DNA of 12,706 nucleotides, taken from positions 1 through 12,706 of the forward strand of contig CAYFRM010000055.1 of NCBI GenBank assembly GCA_964345635.1, written 5' to 3'. Each line of letters starts with the position of its first letter. Positions within the stretch are counted from its first letter, which is position 1. This stretch comes from WVXT01 sp964345635 (GTDB lineage Bacteria > UBA6262 > WVXT01). A program made the position numbers and the translations under genes. Below the pieces are notes generated by a model that was not told where the DNA came from, ran no database searches, and worked only from the letters and a program-made list of their open reading frames with translations. Below, in pieces: positions 1-7,468 of this stretch.

Positions 1-1
1 A

Positions 2-1045
2 GACGGAATCCCTGAAAGGATAGAGAAGAGAGTAATAGATCTGGAGACCTCTCACTATCCTCTGGCGCCACTGGTGCCGTTAATCGATATATCGCAGAAT
101 CGGTTGAATTTGGAAGTGCAACGAGGTTGCCCCCATAATTGCCGTTATTGTCAAAGCCGGGCAGTCTATGGCCCCTGCCGGGCGAGGTCCGGGAAAAGGT
201 TGCTGGAAATTGCCAAAGCCTCTTTGGAATCTACCGGTTACGACGAGATAGCTCTAACCTCCCTTTCCTCCACCGATTATCCCGGAATCGAAGGACTTAT
301 TGACGAATTCTTAGCTTGCTTCGGAAAGAATCACACTTCCGTATCTTTGCCTTCTTTAAGGCCGGACAGGTTTTCTCTTTCTCTGGCAATGCGCGTTCAG
401 AAGATTAGAAAGACAGGGCTAACCTTTGCTCCCGAAGCGGGAAGTGAAAGATTGCGCGGATTTATTGGTAAAAGAATCAGTAATGATGACTTCACTTCCA
501 CCATTTCCCAGGCCTATAGTGCTGGCTGGAGGCTGGTGAAATTATATTTTATGATTGGTCTACCAACGGAAGAGGAAGAAGATATTGAGGCGATAATAAG
601 ACTGGTAAAGGAGCCAAAGGCCAGACACAGGAACTTAAACTTTAACATAACCATTGCTCCCTTCGTTCCCAAACCGCATACTCCTTTTCAATTGCTCCCC
701 ATGGAGAAACTTACTGAATTAAGAAGGAAAAAGGATTATCTTTCTCGCCGGCTGCCCGCCCAGGTTAAGGGTCATACCGTGGAATCCTCCTTTCTGGAAG
801 CTGTCTTCAGCAGGGGAGATAGGAGACTGGGGATGGCTCTGGAAAAGGCCTGGGAAAGGGGTTGTAGATTTGACCAGTGGAAAGAACATTTTCGTTTCGA
901 TATCTGGCAGGAAACTTTTTCTAAGTGTTCTATTGACCCGGATTTCTATGTCTATCGAAGGAGAGACCCTGAGGAAATATTACCCTGGAGCCACCTCGCA
1001 TTCCAGAATTCGGGGGACACAATACTTAATTCCGGGATGGCATAA
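2..1045 (+). CDS. Radical SAM protein, B12-binding-type family (TIGR03960-like), 5' end outside window
   Basis: The frame is open from the first bases of the window, so this is the C-terminal part (347 residues) of a longer protein. The GTG at 74 is internal and should not be taken as the start. Visible residues 43-50 hold the radical SAM cluster motif C-x3-C-x2-C (RGCPHNCRYCQ), preceded by the family-typical LVPLIDI...LNLEVQRG stretch. Further on, APEAGSERLR and the KLYFMIGLPTE segment fit the TIM-barrel core. Full-length relatives carry an N-terminal cobalamin-binding domain, which would lie upstream of the window. The natural substrate of the family is not established. The following DUF2344 gene overlaps by one base (TAATG), which implies translational coupling; these two are known partners, often fused. 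The last dozen or so residues after ILPWSHL are encoded by a short repeat and look unlike the usual end of the family. The family call is firm, the function is not. Confidence 0.88.
   Translation, partial: DGIPERIEKRVIDLETSHYPLAPLVPLIDISQNRLNLEVQRGCPHNCRYCQSRAVYGPCRARSGKRLLEIAKASLESTGYDEIALTSLSSTDYPGIEGLIDEFLACFGKNHTSVSLPSLRPDRFSLSLAMRVQKIRKTGLTFAPEAGSERLRGFIGKRISNDDFTSTISQAYSAGWRLVKLYFMIGLPTEEEEDIEAIIRLVKEPKARHRNLNFNITIAPFVPKPHTPFQLLPMEKLTELRRKKDYLSRRLPAQVKGHTVESSFLEAVFSRGDRRLGMALEKAWERGCRFDQWKEHFRFDIWQETFSKCSIDPDFYVYRRRDPEEILPWSHLAFQNSGDTILNSGMA
1006..1032 (+). repeat. Dispersed small repeat, AATTC-flanked subtype, forming the 3' end of the radical SAM gene
   Basis: GAATTC, then GGGGGACACAATACTT, then AATTC. 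The core resembles that of the A6/T6 repeats elsewhere in the window (GGGACAGGTACTT), but the flanks are AATT instead of runs of A and T. It encodes the C-terminal residues just before the TAA at 1043. Sequences of this style are known to me as common REP-like repeats; placing it in the same family as the other copies is an inference. Confidence 0.55.
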
Positions 1046-1713
1046 TGGATAGTGTTCAAAGAGTCAGAATAGGGTATAGCAAGAAAGGGCCCATTCGCTA
1101 TATAGGGCATCTGGACTCGATGCATACGTTCTTCCGTGCTTTCAAGAGAGCCAACCTGCCTGTGACTTACACTCAGGGATTCAATCCTCGCATTAAGTGC
1201 TCTTTTTCGCCTGCCCTTCCTCTGGGATTCGCCAGTGAAGTTGAATATATAGAACTGTATCTGGATAAGAAAATAGACATTTCCGGTTCCGTAGACAATC
1301 TGCAGAAAGAGTTACCCGAGGGACTGACTGTTCAAAAGATGGAAAAACTTCCCTTGCTCGGTAAGCCCGGGAATGTCAAGATAAAAGCAGTTGCCTATAG
1401 AGTTAATCTCGGGCAGTTTTGCAGGAAGTCCACGGTTTCTGCTCCGGTAACCAGGGAAGATATAGAAGGAAAGATAAAAGATTTTCTGGAAAAAGAAGAG
1501 ATTTTACTTATGGATAAGAAGGGAAGGAGGATAAATATCCGGCCCCTAATTCTAGGTATGGAAATGGAAGGAGATTGTAGCGTCAGACTCTTGCTGAAAG
1601 CAGGAGGAGGATTCAATTTTAATCCCAGAATAATCATCAAGACAATACTGGGAATGGAGGAGGAAGAGTTAGCTTTTGTTGAGTTTACCAGAGAGAGATT
1701 CCTTTTCTGTTAA
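1045..1713 (+). CDS. DUF2344 / TIGR03936 radical SAM-linked protein
   Basis: A 222-residue protein of the family that almost always follows or is fused to the TIGR03960 radical SAM protein. Diagnostic segments are KKGPIRYIGHLD (residues 13-24) and TQGFNPRIKCSFSPALPLG (43-61), followed by the EVEYIELYL strand. The start ATG at 1045 overlaps the stop of the upstream gene (TAATG), so no separate ribosome binding site is needed. The biochemical role is unknown. Conserved association with radical SAM, RNase G and ribosomal protein genes suggests a job in RNA or ribosome maturation, which is inference from context. It ends 24 bases before rng. The length is normal for the family and nothing is missing. 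Confidence 0.9.
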   Translation: MDSVQRVRIGYSKKGPIRYIGHLDSMHTFFRAFKRANLPVTYTQGFNPRIKCSFSPALPLGFASEVEYIELYLDKKIDISGSVDNLQKELPEGLTVQKMEKLPLLGKPGNVKIKAVAYRVNLGQFCRKSTVSAPVTREDIEGKIKDFLEKEEILLMDKKGRRINIRPLILGMEMEGDCSVRLLLKAGGGFNFNPRIIIKTILGMEEEELAFVEFTRERFLFC

Positions 1714-1737
1714 GAAATCTCGCAGGGAGAAAATTTT

Positions 1738-3144
1738 ATGAGAAGAGAAATATTAGTAGATGTAGCTGAAGACGAAGTGAGAATTGCTCTGGTTGAAGAC
1801 GGGCATCTCGTTGAGTTATTTATTGAGAGAATAGAGGAAAAGAGTTTAGTGGGAAATATTTACCTGGGGAAAGTGGTTAATGTTCTAAAAGGCATCAGGT
1901 CTGCTTTTCTGGACTTAGGGTTAGAAAAGAATGCTTTCCTGCCGTTACTTGACCTTCCAGCCGACAAGAGACAGATAAACAAGGGTGATCGTCTATTGGT
2001 GCAGATAGTGAAGGAGGCGATCGGAGAGAAGGGAGCTAAAGCGACGGTCAAGATAAGCCTTCCGGGAAGGTATCTTGTGTTTATGCCCAATGTGGAGCAT
2101 ATCGGGATATCCAAGAGAATCCAGGACGATAAGGAGCGGGCAAGATTAAGAGCAATAGTTAAGGAGATGGCTCCTCAGGGAGCGGGATTTGTTGTGCGCA
2201 CGGAAGCCAGCGGTCATCGGAGAAAAGATTTGATTCGCGAATGCAAGTATCTTTTGAATTTGTGGCAGATAATAAACAAGAAGAGAGAGACAGTCGGAGA
2301 AGGACATCTTGTACACAAAGCATTTGGTCTGATATTTTATGTGGTGCGGGAACTATTTACTGAGGGAGTGGATAATCTAATCATCAATTCCCAGGGGGAG
2401 TATAAGCAGGTCAGAAGTTACGTAAAGATGACAGATCCTCAACTTCTGAGGAAGCTAAATCTTCATAAAAAGAAATCGCCACTTTTTGAGATGCACAATC
2501 TGGAAAAGCAACTCTCCAAAATGAAGGACCAGAAAATTTTCCTGCCCTGCGGAGGGTCAATTATCATTGAGCAAGCAGAAGCTTTGACTGCAATTGATGT
2601 CAACACCGGCAGGTTCGCCGGAGGAAAGAGCCTGGAAGAGACAGCCTTCCTTACCAATTGCCAGGCAGCTGAAGAGATTATGCGGCAGGTTCGCCTGCGG
2701 AACATCGGGGGACTAATCATTATAGATTTTATTGAGATGAAACAGAAAAAAAATAGAGACAAAGTTATGGATATTCTACGCCAGCAGTCTCTGAGGGATA
2801 AAGCAAAGATAGATTTATTACCGATTACCAAACTGGGGCTGGTAGAGATGAGCCGTCAGAGGAGAAGGGAAAGTATCCTGGATACACTTTGTCAGCCCTG
2901 CCCTTACTGTGCAGGCAGCGGATTGGTATTTTCGGAAAAGACTATGTTCATAAAGATCAAGAAAGAAATTTTAAGAACTGCCGCGCAAACAGAGAATAAA
3001 TATTTTAATGTATTTATGAATCCCCGAATTGCTCCCCTGTTTGACGAGAAGAAAGTAGAGCAGATTTCCAAAATGACCGGTAAGAGAATAAAAATCAGGC
3101 CTGACTATAAACTACACGTAGAGGAGTTTGAGATCAGCCCTTAA
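1738..3144 (+). CDS. rng: Ribonuclease G/E family endoribonuclease
   Basis: 468 residues, close to RNase G length (E. coli RNase G is 489) and without the long C-terminal degradosome scaffold of RNase E. Order of parts: an RNase H-like N-terminus (MRREILVDV), an embedded S1 domain at about 38-118 (GNIYLGKVVNVLKGIRSAFLDLG), and the catalytic DNase I-like part. Catalytic, metal-binding aspartates appear as D287 in TAIDVNTG and D330 in IIIDFIEM, matching the E. coli RNase E pair D303 and D346. The Zn-link C-x2-C is at 388-391 (CPYC) followed by AGSG. The family cuts single-stranded RNA in A/U-rich sites and trims rRNA 5' ends and mRNA. The Shine-Dalgarno site AGGGAGA (1724-1730) lies 7 bases before the ATG. 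The stop overlaps the stop of the convergent radical SAM gene in the sequence TTAA. Confidence 0.96.
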   Translation: MRREILVDVAEDEVRIALVEDGHLVELFIERIEEKSLVGNIYLGKVVNVLKGIRSAFLDLGLEKNAFLPLLDLPADKRQINKGDRLLVQIVKEAIGEKGAKATVKISLPGRYLVFMPNVEHIGISKRIQDDKERARLRAIVKEMAPQGAGFVVRTEASGHRRKDLIRECKYLLNLWQIINKKRETVGEGHLVHKAFGLIFYVVRELFTEGVDNLIINSQGEYKQVRSYVKMTDPQLLRKLNLHKKKSPLFEMHNLEKQLSKMKDQKIFLPCGGSIIIEQAEALTAIDVNTGRFAGGKSLEETAFLTNCQAAEEIMRQVRLRNIGGLIIIDFIEMKQKKNRDKVMDILRQQSLRDKAKIDLLPITKLGLVEMSRQRRRESILDTLCQPCPYCAGSGLVFSEKTMFIKIKKEILRTAAQTENKYFNVFMNPRIAPLFDEKKVEQISKMTGKRIKIRPDYKLHVEEFEISP

Positions 3145-4583
3145 GAAAAAAGGGACAGGTACTTTTTTCTACAGCCCTCACCCCAGACCTCGTCCCTTGC
3201 TGCTTTTCTGTTTCTTCTTTTTTTCCAGAGGGGATCGTAGATATTGTGGATTTCCCGACTGTAGGAATTGAGCCCTTCAGCAATCTCGCCTCTCAGTAAG
3301 TCATCTCCTTCATCCGTAGCCCTGGCGCCGTAGCTATTAACCAGTTCTCTTAATACCCAGGGCTGGTCGGTAATCATACAGGGCGTGAGGAGATTATCGC
3401 TGTATGCCTGGGGAGCGTCTTGAGCTTGTTGCATTCTCCTTATGGCTTTAAAGAAAGGGGAATTTATTGCTTCCCAGAGAGTTTTGTTATTAATATTATC
3501 CACGGAGAAATGGACGAAAGTGCAGGGTTCTACATCTCCTTTATTGTTAATGTGCAGAAATGACCTTCCGGCCATGCAACCCTGCACGTGTGGCCCGTCG
3601 TTCCAGAAATCCCCCACAAAGATCTCCTTAGTATCTCTCCACTTAGTCACCTGTTGTCGCAATCTATTTCTCTGTTGGGGCGTGGGCATCATCTCCAGGT
3701 CGGGTTTATTTCCTATGGGAATGTACTGAAAATACCAGCCAAGATAGCAACCTTTATCTACCATAAGGTCAATAAACTCATCGCTGGTAAGGGCATCCGC
3801 ATTCTGCCGGGTCATTGTGGCGGAGAAACCGAAAATAGATCCTTCCTCTCTCAAATTATCCATTGCTTCCATAATTTTCGTCCACACGCCTTTGCCCCGA
3901 CGGCTATCGGTCTCCTCCCGGAATCCCTCTACGCTTAGGTTTACCTCGACATTTCCTAAGTCTGCGACCTTTCTGGCTGTTTTTCTATTTATGAGTATCC
4001 CATTAGAATAGACCTGGAAATAGACATCGTCGTGCTTTTCGTATATATCGTACATATCTTTTCGCAAAAACATCTCCCCTCCCTGGGTGGTGATAAAGTA
4101 TATTCCCAGATCTTTGGCTTCAGAAATTATTCTATCTATAGTTTCCAGGGGAAGGTCGTTTTCTGTCGAGTATTCTCGCGTCGAGCATCCTCTACAATTT
4201 AAATTACAGCGCATAGTGGGACTCAAAACTAAAAAGAAAGGAGGCCTGACTCCTTCCCTGAATTTTATCTCCTGTCTTTTACCGCTTCCCAAAAGAATAT
4301 TATTAATGAAGAAATTTCCGACGAGCTTGTCCACACATTTCTTGTTTGGTCGGGAAAGTAACTTCTTACCCAATTCTACGCTGGGATGGCCTGACCGGAA
4401 GATTTCTATTAAATTTCCTATTTTCCTTTTATATTCTAAGTCTGCCGTCAACTTCCTTGCCAATTTAAGCATAATGGCCAGATTACTGGTGGAAACTGTG
4501 GGGAGGAGTTTGAGAATCCTTCTTATGGCCTCTTTCTGGCTGTAGCTTCTTAAATTTCTTTCTATTTCCTTCAGGATATGCAT
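3141..4583 (-). CDS. Radical SAM / SPASM-like protein of unknown substrate (paralog of 8723-10165)
   Basis: With the ATG at 4583 the protein has 480 residues and its cluster motif C-x3-C-x2-C (CNLNCRGC) falls at C126, C130 and C133, exactly the numbering of its paralog at 8723-10165. A TTG at 4646 would extend it by 21 residues but coincides with the predicted transcription start. An AAGGG site (4593-4589) lies 5 bases before the ATG. QGGE at 167-170 is the SAM-binding GGE motif. Cys336 (GCMAG), Cys354 (DVEPC) and Cys402 (TPCM) are shared with the paralog and could bind an auxiliary Fe-S cluster as in SPASM/twitch enzymes. The N-terminal ~110 residues are helical and unrecognised. Shared landmarks include DFWNDGP, HIN-KGDVEPC and NSPFFKAIR. 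The gene runs against its neighbours, between rng and rplU, and its last codons (KKYLSLFS, stop) come from a dispersed repeat. The substrate is unknown. Confidence 0.88.
   Translation of the reverse strand: MHILKEIERNLRSYSQKEAIRRILKLLPTVSTSNLAIMLKLARKLTADLEYKRKIGNLIEIFRSGHPSVELGKKLLSRPNKKCVDKLVGNFFINNILLGSGKRQEIKFREGVRPPFFLVLSPTMRCNLNCRGCSTREYSTENDLPLETIDRIISEAKDLGIYFITTQGGEMFLRKDMYDIYEKHDDVYFQVYSNGILINRKTARKVADLGNVEVNLSVEGFREETDSRRGKGVWTKIMEAMDNLREEGSIFGFSATMTRQNADALTSDEFIDLMVDKGCYLGWYFQYIPIGNKPDLEMMPTPQQRNRLRQQVTKWRDTKEIFVGDFWNDGPHVQGCMAGRSFLHINNKGDVEPCTFVHFSVDNINNKTLWEAINSPFFKAIRRMQQAQDAPQAYSDNLLTPCMITDQPWVLRELVNSYGARATDEGDDLLRGEIAEGLNSYSREIHNIYDPLWKKRRNRKAARDEVWGEGCRKKYLSLFS
3146..3168 (+). 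repeat. Dispersed A6-core-T6 repeat, copy at the convergent rng / radical SAM junction
   Basis: Six A, core GGGACAGGTAC, six T. It begins two bases after the rng stop. Read on the minus strand it supplies the final codons of the radical SAM gene (K-K-Y-L-S-L-F, then Ser and the stop just beyond). The outer seven bases on each side (AAAAAAG and CTTTTTT) are inverted. With the CCCTT at 3138-3142 and AAGGG at 3150-3154 it might also act as a weak terminator for rng; that reading is speculative. Confidence 0.85.
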
Positions 4584-4652
4584 AATTACCCTTATAGAGC
4601 CATATTTGTTTTCATTGGCAGATACTTCGTCAGGCGAACTATTCAAAAATAG

Positions 4653-4680
4653 ATTATAATTTGACGAAAGAAGTTGTCAA
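4653..4680 (-). promoter_or_regulatory. Sigma70-type promoter for the minus-strand radical SAM gene
   Basis: On the minus strand, TTGACA (4680-4675), a 16-base spacer, then TATAAT (4658-4653): both hexamers are perfect consensus. Transcription would start near 4646, leaving about 63 bases of leader before the ATG at 4583. This is the main argument for preferring that ATG over the TTG at 4646. Confidence 0.75.
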
Positions 4681-4695
4681 GTAAAAAATGGCTCC

Positions 4696-4715
4696 CGGCC
4701 TCTTTTCAGAAGCCG
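4696..4715. other. Inverted repeat between the two divergent promoters
   Basis: CGGCCTCT (4696-4703), loop TTTC, AGAAGCCG (4708-4715): an 8-base inverted repeat with one mismatch, placed midway between the two outward-facing -35 boxes. It could be an operator or a remnant of a terminator; nothing in the sequence decides. Confidence 0.35.
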
Positions 4716-4726
4716 CTCCTTTCAAC

Positions 4727-4755
4727 TTGACAAATGGGGAATAAATATATAAAAT
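4727..4755 (+). promoter_or_regulatory. Sigma70-type promoter for rplU-rpmA-obg-proB
   Basis: TTGACA (4727-4732), a 17-base spacer, TAAAAT (4750-4755). Start of transcription is predicted near 4762, giving a leader of only about 25 bases before rplU, with GGAGGAG at 4773-4779 as ribosome binding site. The leader is too short for an L21-type autoregulatory structure. Confidence 0.8.
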
Positions 4756-4786
4756 TAATAGAAATTTTACCCGGAGGAGCACAGTT

Positions 4787-5101
4787 ATGTATGCAGTAAT
4801 CGAGGCTAATGGAAAACAGTATATGGTGGAAGAAGGGTCGGTTGTAAATATTGAGAAGACCCGTAAGAAACCCGGGGATATCATCGAATTGAGTAATATC
4901 CTGCTCTTGGTAGATGGCGAAAAAGTAGAGATAGGAAAGCCCTACCTGGACAAAGGAAAAGTATTGGCAGAGGTCAGAAGACATTTTAAGGGAAAGAAAA
5001 CTTTGGTTTTTAAAAAACGGCGGCGGAAGGACTATAAGAAAAGACTGGGGCACAGACAGCAGTATACGGAAGTAAGAATAAAAGAGATAAGAAAATCTTG
5101 A
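4787..5101 (+). CDS. rplU: Large ribosomal subunit protein bL21
   Basis: 104 residues, normal length. MYAVIEANGKQYMV at the start and FKKRRRKDYKKRLGHRQQYTEV near the end are bL21 hallmarks; the basic C-terminal part contacts 23S rRNA. It is the first gene of the rplU-rpmA-obg-proB unit, with a strong GGAGGAG ribosome binding site 7 bases before the ATG. The usual upstream neighbour rng is separated from it by the antiparallel radical SAM gene. There is no prp protease gene between it and rpmA, which fits the unextended L27. Confidence 0.97.
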   Translation: MYAVIEANGKQYMVEEGSVVNIEKTRKKPGDIIELSNILLLVDGEKVEIGKPYLDKGKVLAEVRRHFKGKKTLVFKKRRRKDYKKRLGHRQQYTEVRIKEIRKS

Positions 5102-5122
5102 TTTTGAAAGGCGGTGGCTTTT

Positions 5123-5374
5123 ATGGCCCACAAGAAAGGACAAGGTTCTACAGGAAATAACCGGGATAGTGCAGGGCGAAGATTGGGATTGAAGGCTGCT
5201 GCCGGTCAATTTGTACCGGCGGGTAGCATTCTGGTTCGCCAGAGAGGCACGAAATTCTATCCGGGACTGAATGTGGGCAAGGGGAGTGACGATACCCTGT
5301 TTGCGTTAATTTCAGGCCGGGTTAGCTTTGAGCGTTCTGGTAAAAAAAGGAGACGAGTCAGCGTCTACCAGTAG
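5123..5374 (+). CDS. rpmA: Large ribosomal subunit protein bL27
   Basis: 83 residues starting MAHKKGQGSTGNNRDS, the conserved N-terminal arm that reaches toward the peptidyl-transferase centre. A GTG at 5114 would add three residues but lies inside the ribosome binding site (AAAGGCGGTG, 5107-5116), so the ATG at 5123 is chosen. The protein has no N-terminal cleavable extension of the Firmicutes type. GTKFYPGLNVGKGSDDTLFALISG is the typical body. It sits 21 bases after rplU and 11 bases before obg, so all are surely on one transcript. Confidence 0.97.
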   Translation: MAHKKGQGSTGNNRDSAGRRLGLKAAAGQFVPAGSILVRQRGTKFYPGLNVGKGSDDTLFALISGRVSFERSGKKRRRVSVYQ

Positions 5375-5385
5375 AGAAGGCCTGG

Positions 5386-6366
5386 ATGTTCATTGATCAG
5401 GCGAAAATATTTGTGCAAGCCGGAAATGGGGGCAATGGCTGTGTCTCCTTTCGCCGTGAGAAGTATATTCCTCGTGGCGGTCCCGACGGAGGAGACGGCG
5501 GAAAAGGTGGTAACGTCCTTCTTGTAGCCTCCTCCAGCGTTAAGACTCTCCTCGATTTCTCTCGCCAGCCTCATTATAAAGCTCAAAAAGGGGCAAACGG
5601 ATCGGGAAATAATCGCTTCGGGAAGGCGGGGGCAGATTTAATTTTAAAGGTACCATTGGGCACCCTTGTCTACAAGGGAGAGAAACTAATCTCTGACCTG
5701 GTGAATGAGGGAGAGAGTGTCGTCGTGGCAAGTGGTGGCCGGGGCGGAAAGGGCAATGCGAAGTTCAGGTCGCGCCGGGAGCCGGTTCCCCGCTTTGCCG
5801 AAGAAGGAGAGGCGGGAGAGAAGGCTGCTTTAAAATTGGAATTGAAGTTGATTGCCCAGGTCGGTATTCTCGGGTATCCCAACGCGGGAAAGTCTACTCT
5901 TCTTTCGGTTATTTCCAGTGCCCGCCCCAGGATTGCCGATTATCCTTTCACTACTTTAGTGCCCAACCTGGGGGTAGTGCGATTTGGCGACGGCGAAAGT
6001 TTCGTGGTAGCAGACATTCCCGGACTGATTGCTGATGCCCATAAAGGCAAGGGTTTGGGCGACCAATTCCTGCGCCATATCGAAAGGACTGAAGTTCTGG
6101 TTCACCTCGTCGATATTCAGGGCTACGAAGGAGCCAGTCCTTTTGACAATTATGTAGCAACCAATAAAGAGTTAAAAGCGTTCAATCCTAAACTATTGAA
6201 GAAGCCCCAGATAATCGTTGCCAATAAGATGGACATTTCCTCCGCATCAACAGAATTAAAAAGATTCCGTTCCCGGATTAAGAAGAGAGTCTATCCTATC
6301 TCGGCCCTCACCAGGGAAGGTGTAAGAGAATTGCTTAACGCAATCAGGAGAAAATTAAGAAAATGA
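5386..6366 (+). CDS. obg: Obg family GTPase
   Basis: 326 residues. Residues 1-158 form the glycine-rich Obg fold (GNGGNGCVSFRREKYIPRGGPDGGDGGKGG). The G domain follows with G1 GYPNAGKS (163-170), G2 PFTT (187-190), G3 DIPG (210-213), G4 NKMD (280-283) and G5 ISAL (305-308). The protein stops right after the G domain, so the variable C-terminal OCT domain of some Obg proteins is absent; many bacteria have this short form. Obg binds the 50S subunit and acts in late ribosome assembly and stress signalling, which suits its place behind rplU and rpmA. Ribosome binding site GAGAAGG at 5374-5380. Its TGA stop overlaps the proB start (ATGA). Confidence 0.96.
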   Translation: MFIDQAKIFVQAGNGGNGCVSFRREKYIPRGGPDGGDGGKGGNVLLVASSSVKTLLDFSRQPHYKAQKGANGSGNNRFGKAGADLILKVPLGTLVYKGEKLISDLVNEGESVVVASGGRGGKGNAKFRSRREPVPRFAEEGEAGEKAALKLELKLIAQVGILGYPNAGKSTLLSVISSARPRIADYPFTTLVPNLGVVRFGDGESFVVADIPGLIADAHKGKGLGDQFLRHIERTEVLVHLVDIQGYEGASPFDNYVATNKELKAFNPKLLKKPQIIVANKMDISSASTELKRFRSRIKKRVYPISALTREGVRELLNAIRRKLRK

Positions 6367-7463
6367 AAAAAAGAATAGTAGTAAAGATTGGCACCGCTGT
6401 CTTAACCAGACCTTCGGGAGTTATCAATGAGGTAACCATAGAGAGGATTGTGGACGATGTGGCGGAACTACTCAACACGGGCGCAGAGGTAATCATTGTA
6501 ACTTCCGGCGCAATCGGTGCGGGCCTGGGAAGGTTGAAATTGCAGGGTGGCTCCATCCGCGAAAAGCAGGCGCTGGCCAGTATCGGCCAGGGCCATCTTA
6601 TGAGCATATACGAAAAATTTTTCCGGAAGCATAAACGCCTGGTGGCCCAGGTTCTCCTGACCTCTGACGACCTCGCCCAGCGCCAGAGGTATCTCAACGC
6701 CAGAAATACCCTGTTGACGCTTCTGGGGCTGGGTGTGGTTCCTGTGGTCAATGAGAACGATACGGTTGCCGTAGAAGAGATTAAATTTGGAGATAATGAC
6801 CGGCTTTCCGCGCTGGTAGCCAGTAAGGTAGAGGCTGACCAGCTGGTGATTTTGACCGATGTCGACGGTTTCTTTTCTCAAGACCCCCGTGTAGAAAAGA
6901 AGGTGAAATTAATAAAGGAGATAGAAGCAGTTACGCCTGAACTGGAAGAGAAAGCCAGTGGCAGGGGAACCCGGAGAGGAACCGGGGGAATGGTAACCAA
7001 GCTTGAGGCAGCCAGAATCGCTACTGCCAGCGGGATTACAATGTATATTGCCAATGGTAACAAAGAAAAAGTTCTCAAGAAAATCTGGGAGGGAGAGAAC
7101 CCGGGAACGAAATTTCTCCCGGGAAAAGCGAAGATAGTATCCCGCAAACGGTGGATAGCTTTTGATACCAGAATGGAAGGGAAGATTGCCGTTGATGCGG
7201 GAGCAAGGGAAGCGCTCCTGAAAAGAGGGAAGAGTCTTCTCCCTTCGGGAATTAATCGAGTAGAAGGCAGATTCAATACAGGTGCTTGCGTGGCAGTAGT
7301 AGATACGGAAGGAAAGGAATTTGCCCGGGGACTGACTTCATATTCGTCTGATGAGATAGAAAAAATTAAAGGTAAAAAGTCTTCCCAGATAGAAAAGACC
7401 CTGGGATATAAAGATTACGATGAGGTAATCCACAGAGACAACCTGGTTATATTGAAAGAGTAG
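6363..7463 (+). CDS. proB: Glutamate 5-kinase
   Basis: 366 residues, matching the two-domain E. coli enzyme. The amino-acid kinase domain (1-about 260) shows VKIGTAVLT (8-15), TSGAIGAG (47-54), NENDTVAVEEIKFGDNDRLSA (130-150), LTDVDG (164-169) and GTRRGTGGMVTKLEAA (202-217). A PUA domain follows at about 273-350 (GKIAVDAGAREALLKRGKSLLPSGI). It phosphorylates glutamate at the gamma-carboxyl, the first step of proline synthesis, and is cytosolic. Translation is coupled to obg by the ATGA overlap. The partner proA, which often follows, is not present; instead a terminator and a foldback element begin six bases after the stop. Confidence 0.97.
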   Translation: MKKRIVVKIGTAVLTRPSGVINEVTIERIVDDVAELLNTGAEVIIVTSGAIGAGLGRLKLQGGSIREKQALASIGQGHLMSIYEKFFRKHKRLVAQVLLTSDDLAQRQRYLNARNTLLTLLGLGVVPVVNENDTVAVEEIKFGDNDRLSALVASKVEADQLVILTDVDGFFSQDPRVEKKVKLIKEIEAVTPELEEKASGRGTRRGTGGMVTKLEAARIATASGITMYIANGNKEKVLKKIWEGENPGTKFLPGKAKIVSRKRWIAFDTRMEGKIAVDAGAREALLKRGKSLLPSGINRVEGRFNTGACVAVVDTEGKEFARGLTSYSSDEIEKIKGKKSSQIEKTLGYKDYDEVIHRDNLVILKE

Positions 7464-7468
7464 TGTGG

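Noticed and set aside
3588..4545. Several plus-strand open frames across the minus-strand radical SAM gene
   Set aside because: They are shadows of a well-supported gene with intact motifs on the other strand and have no ribosome binding sites or family resemblance.
4584..4646. TTG start at 4646 for the minus-strand radical SAM gene
   Set aside because: It falls on the predicted transcription start of a perfect-consensus promoter, and the ATG at 4583 gives exactly the same motif numbering as the paralog.
4762..4786. Structured L21 leader RNA before rplU
   Set aside because: The predicted leader is only about 25 bases, too short for such an element.
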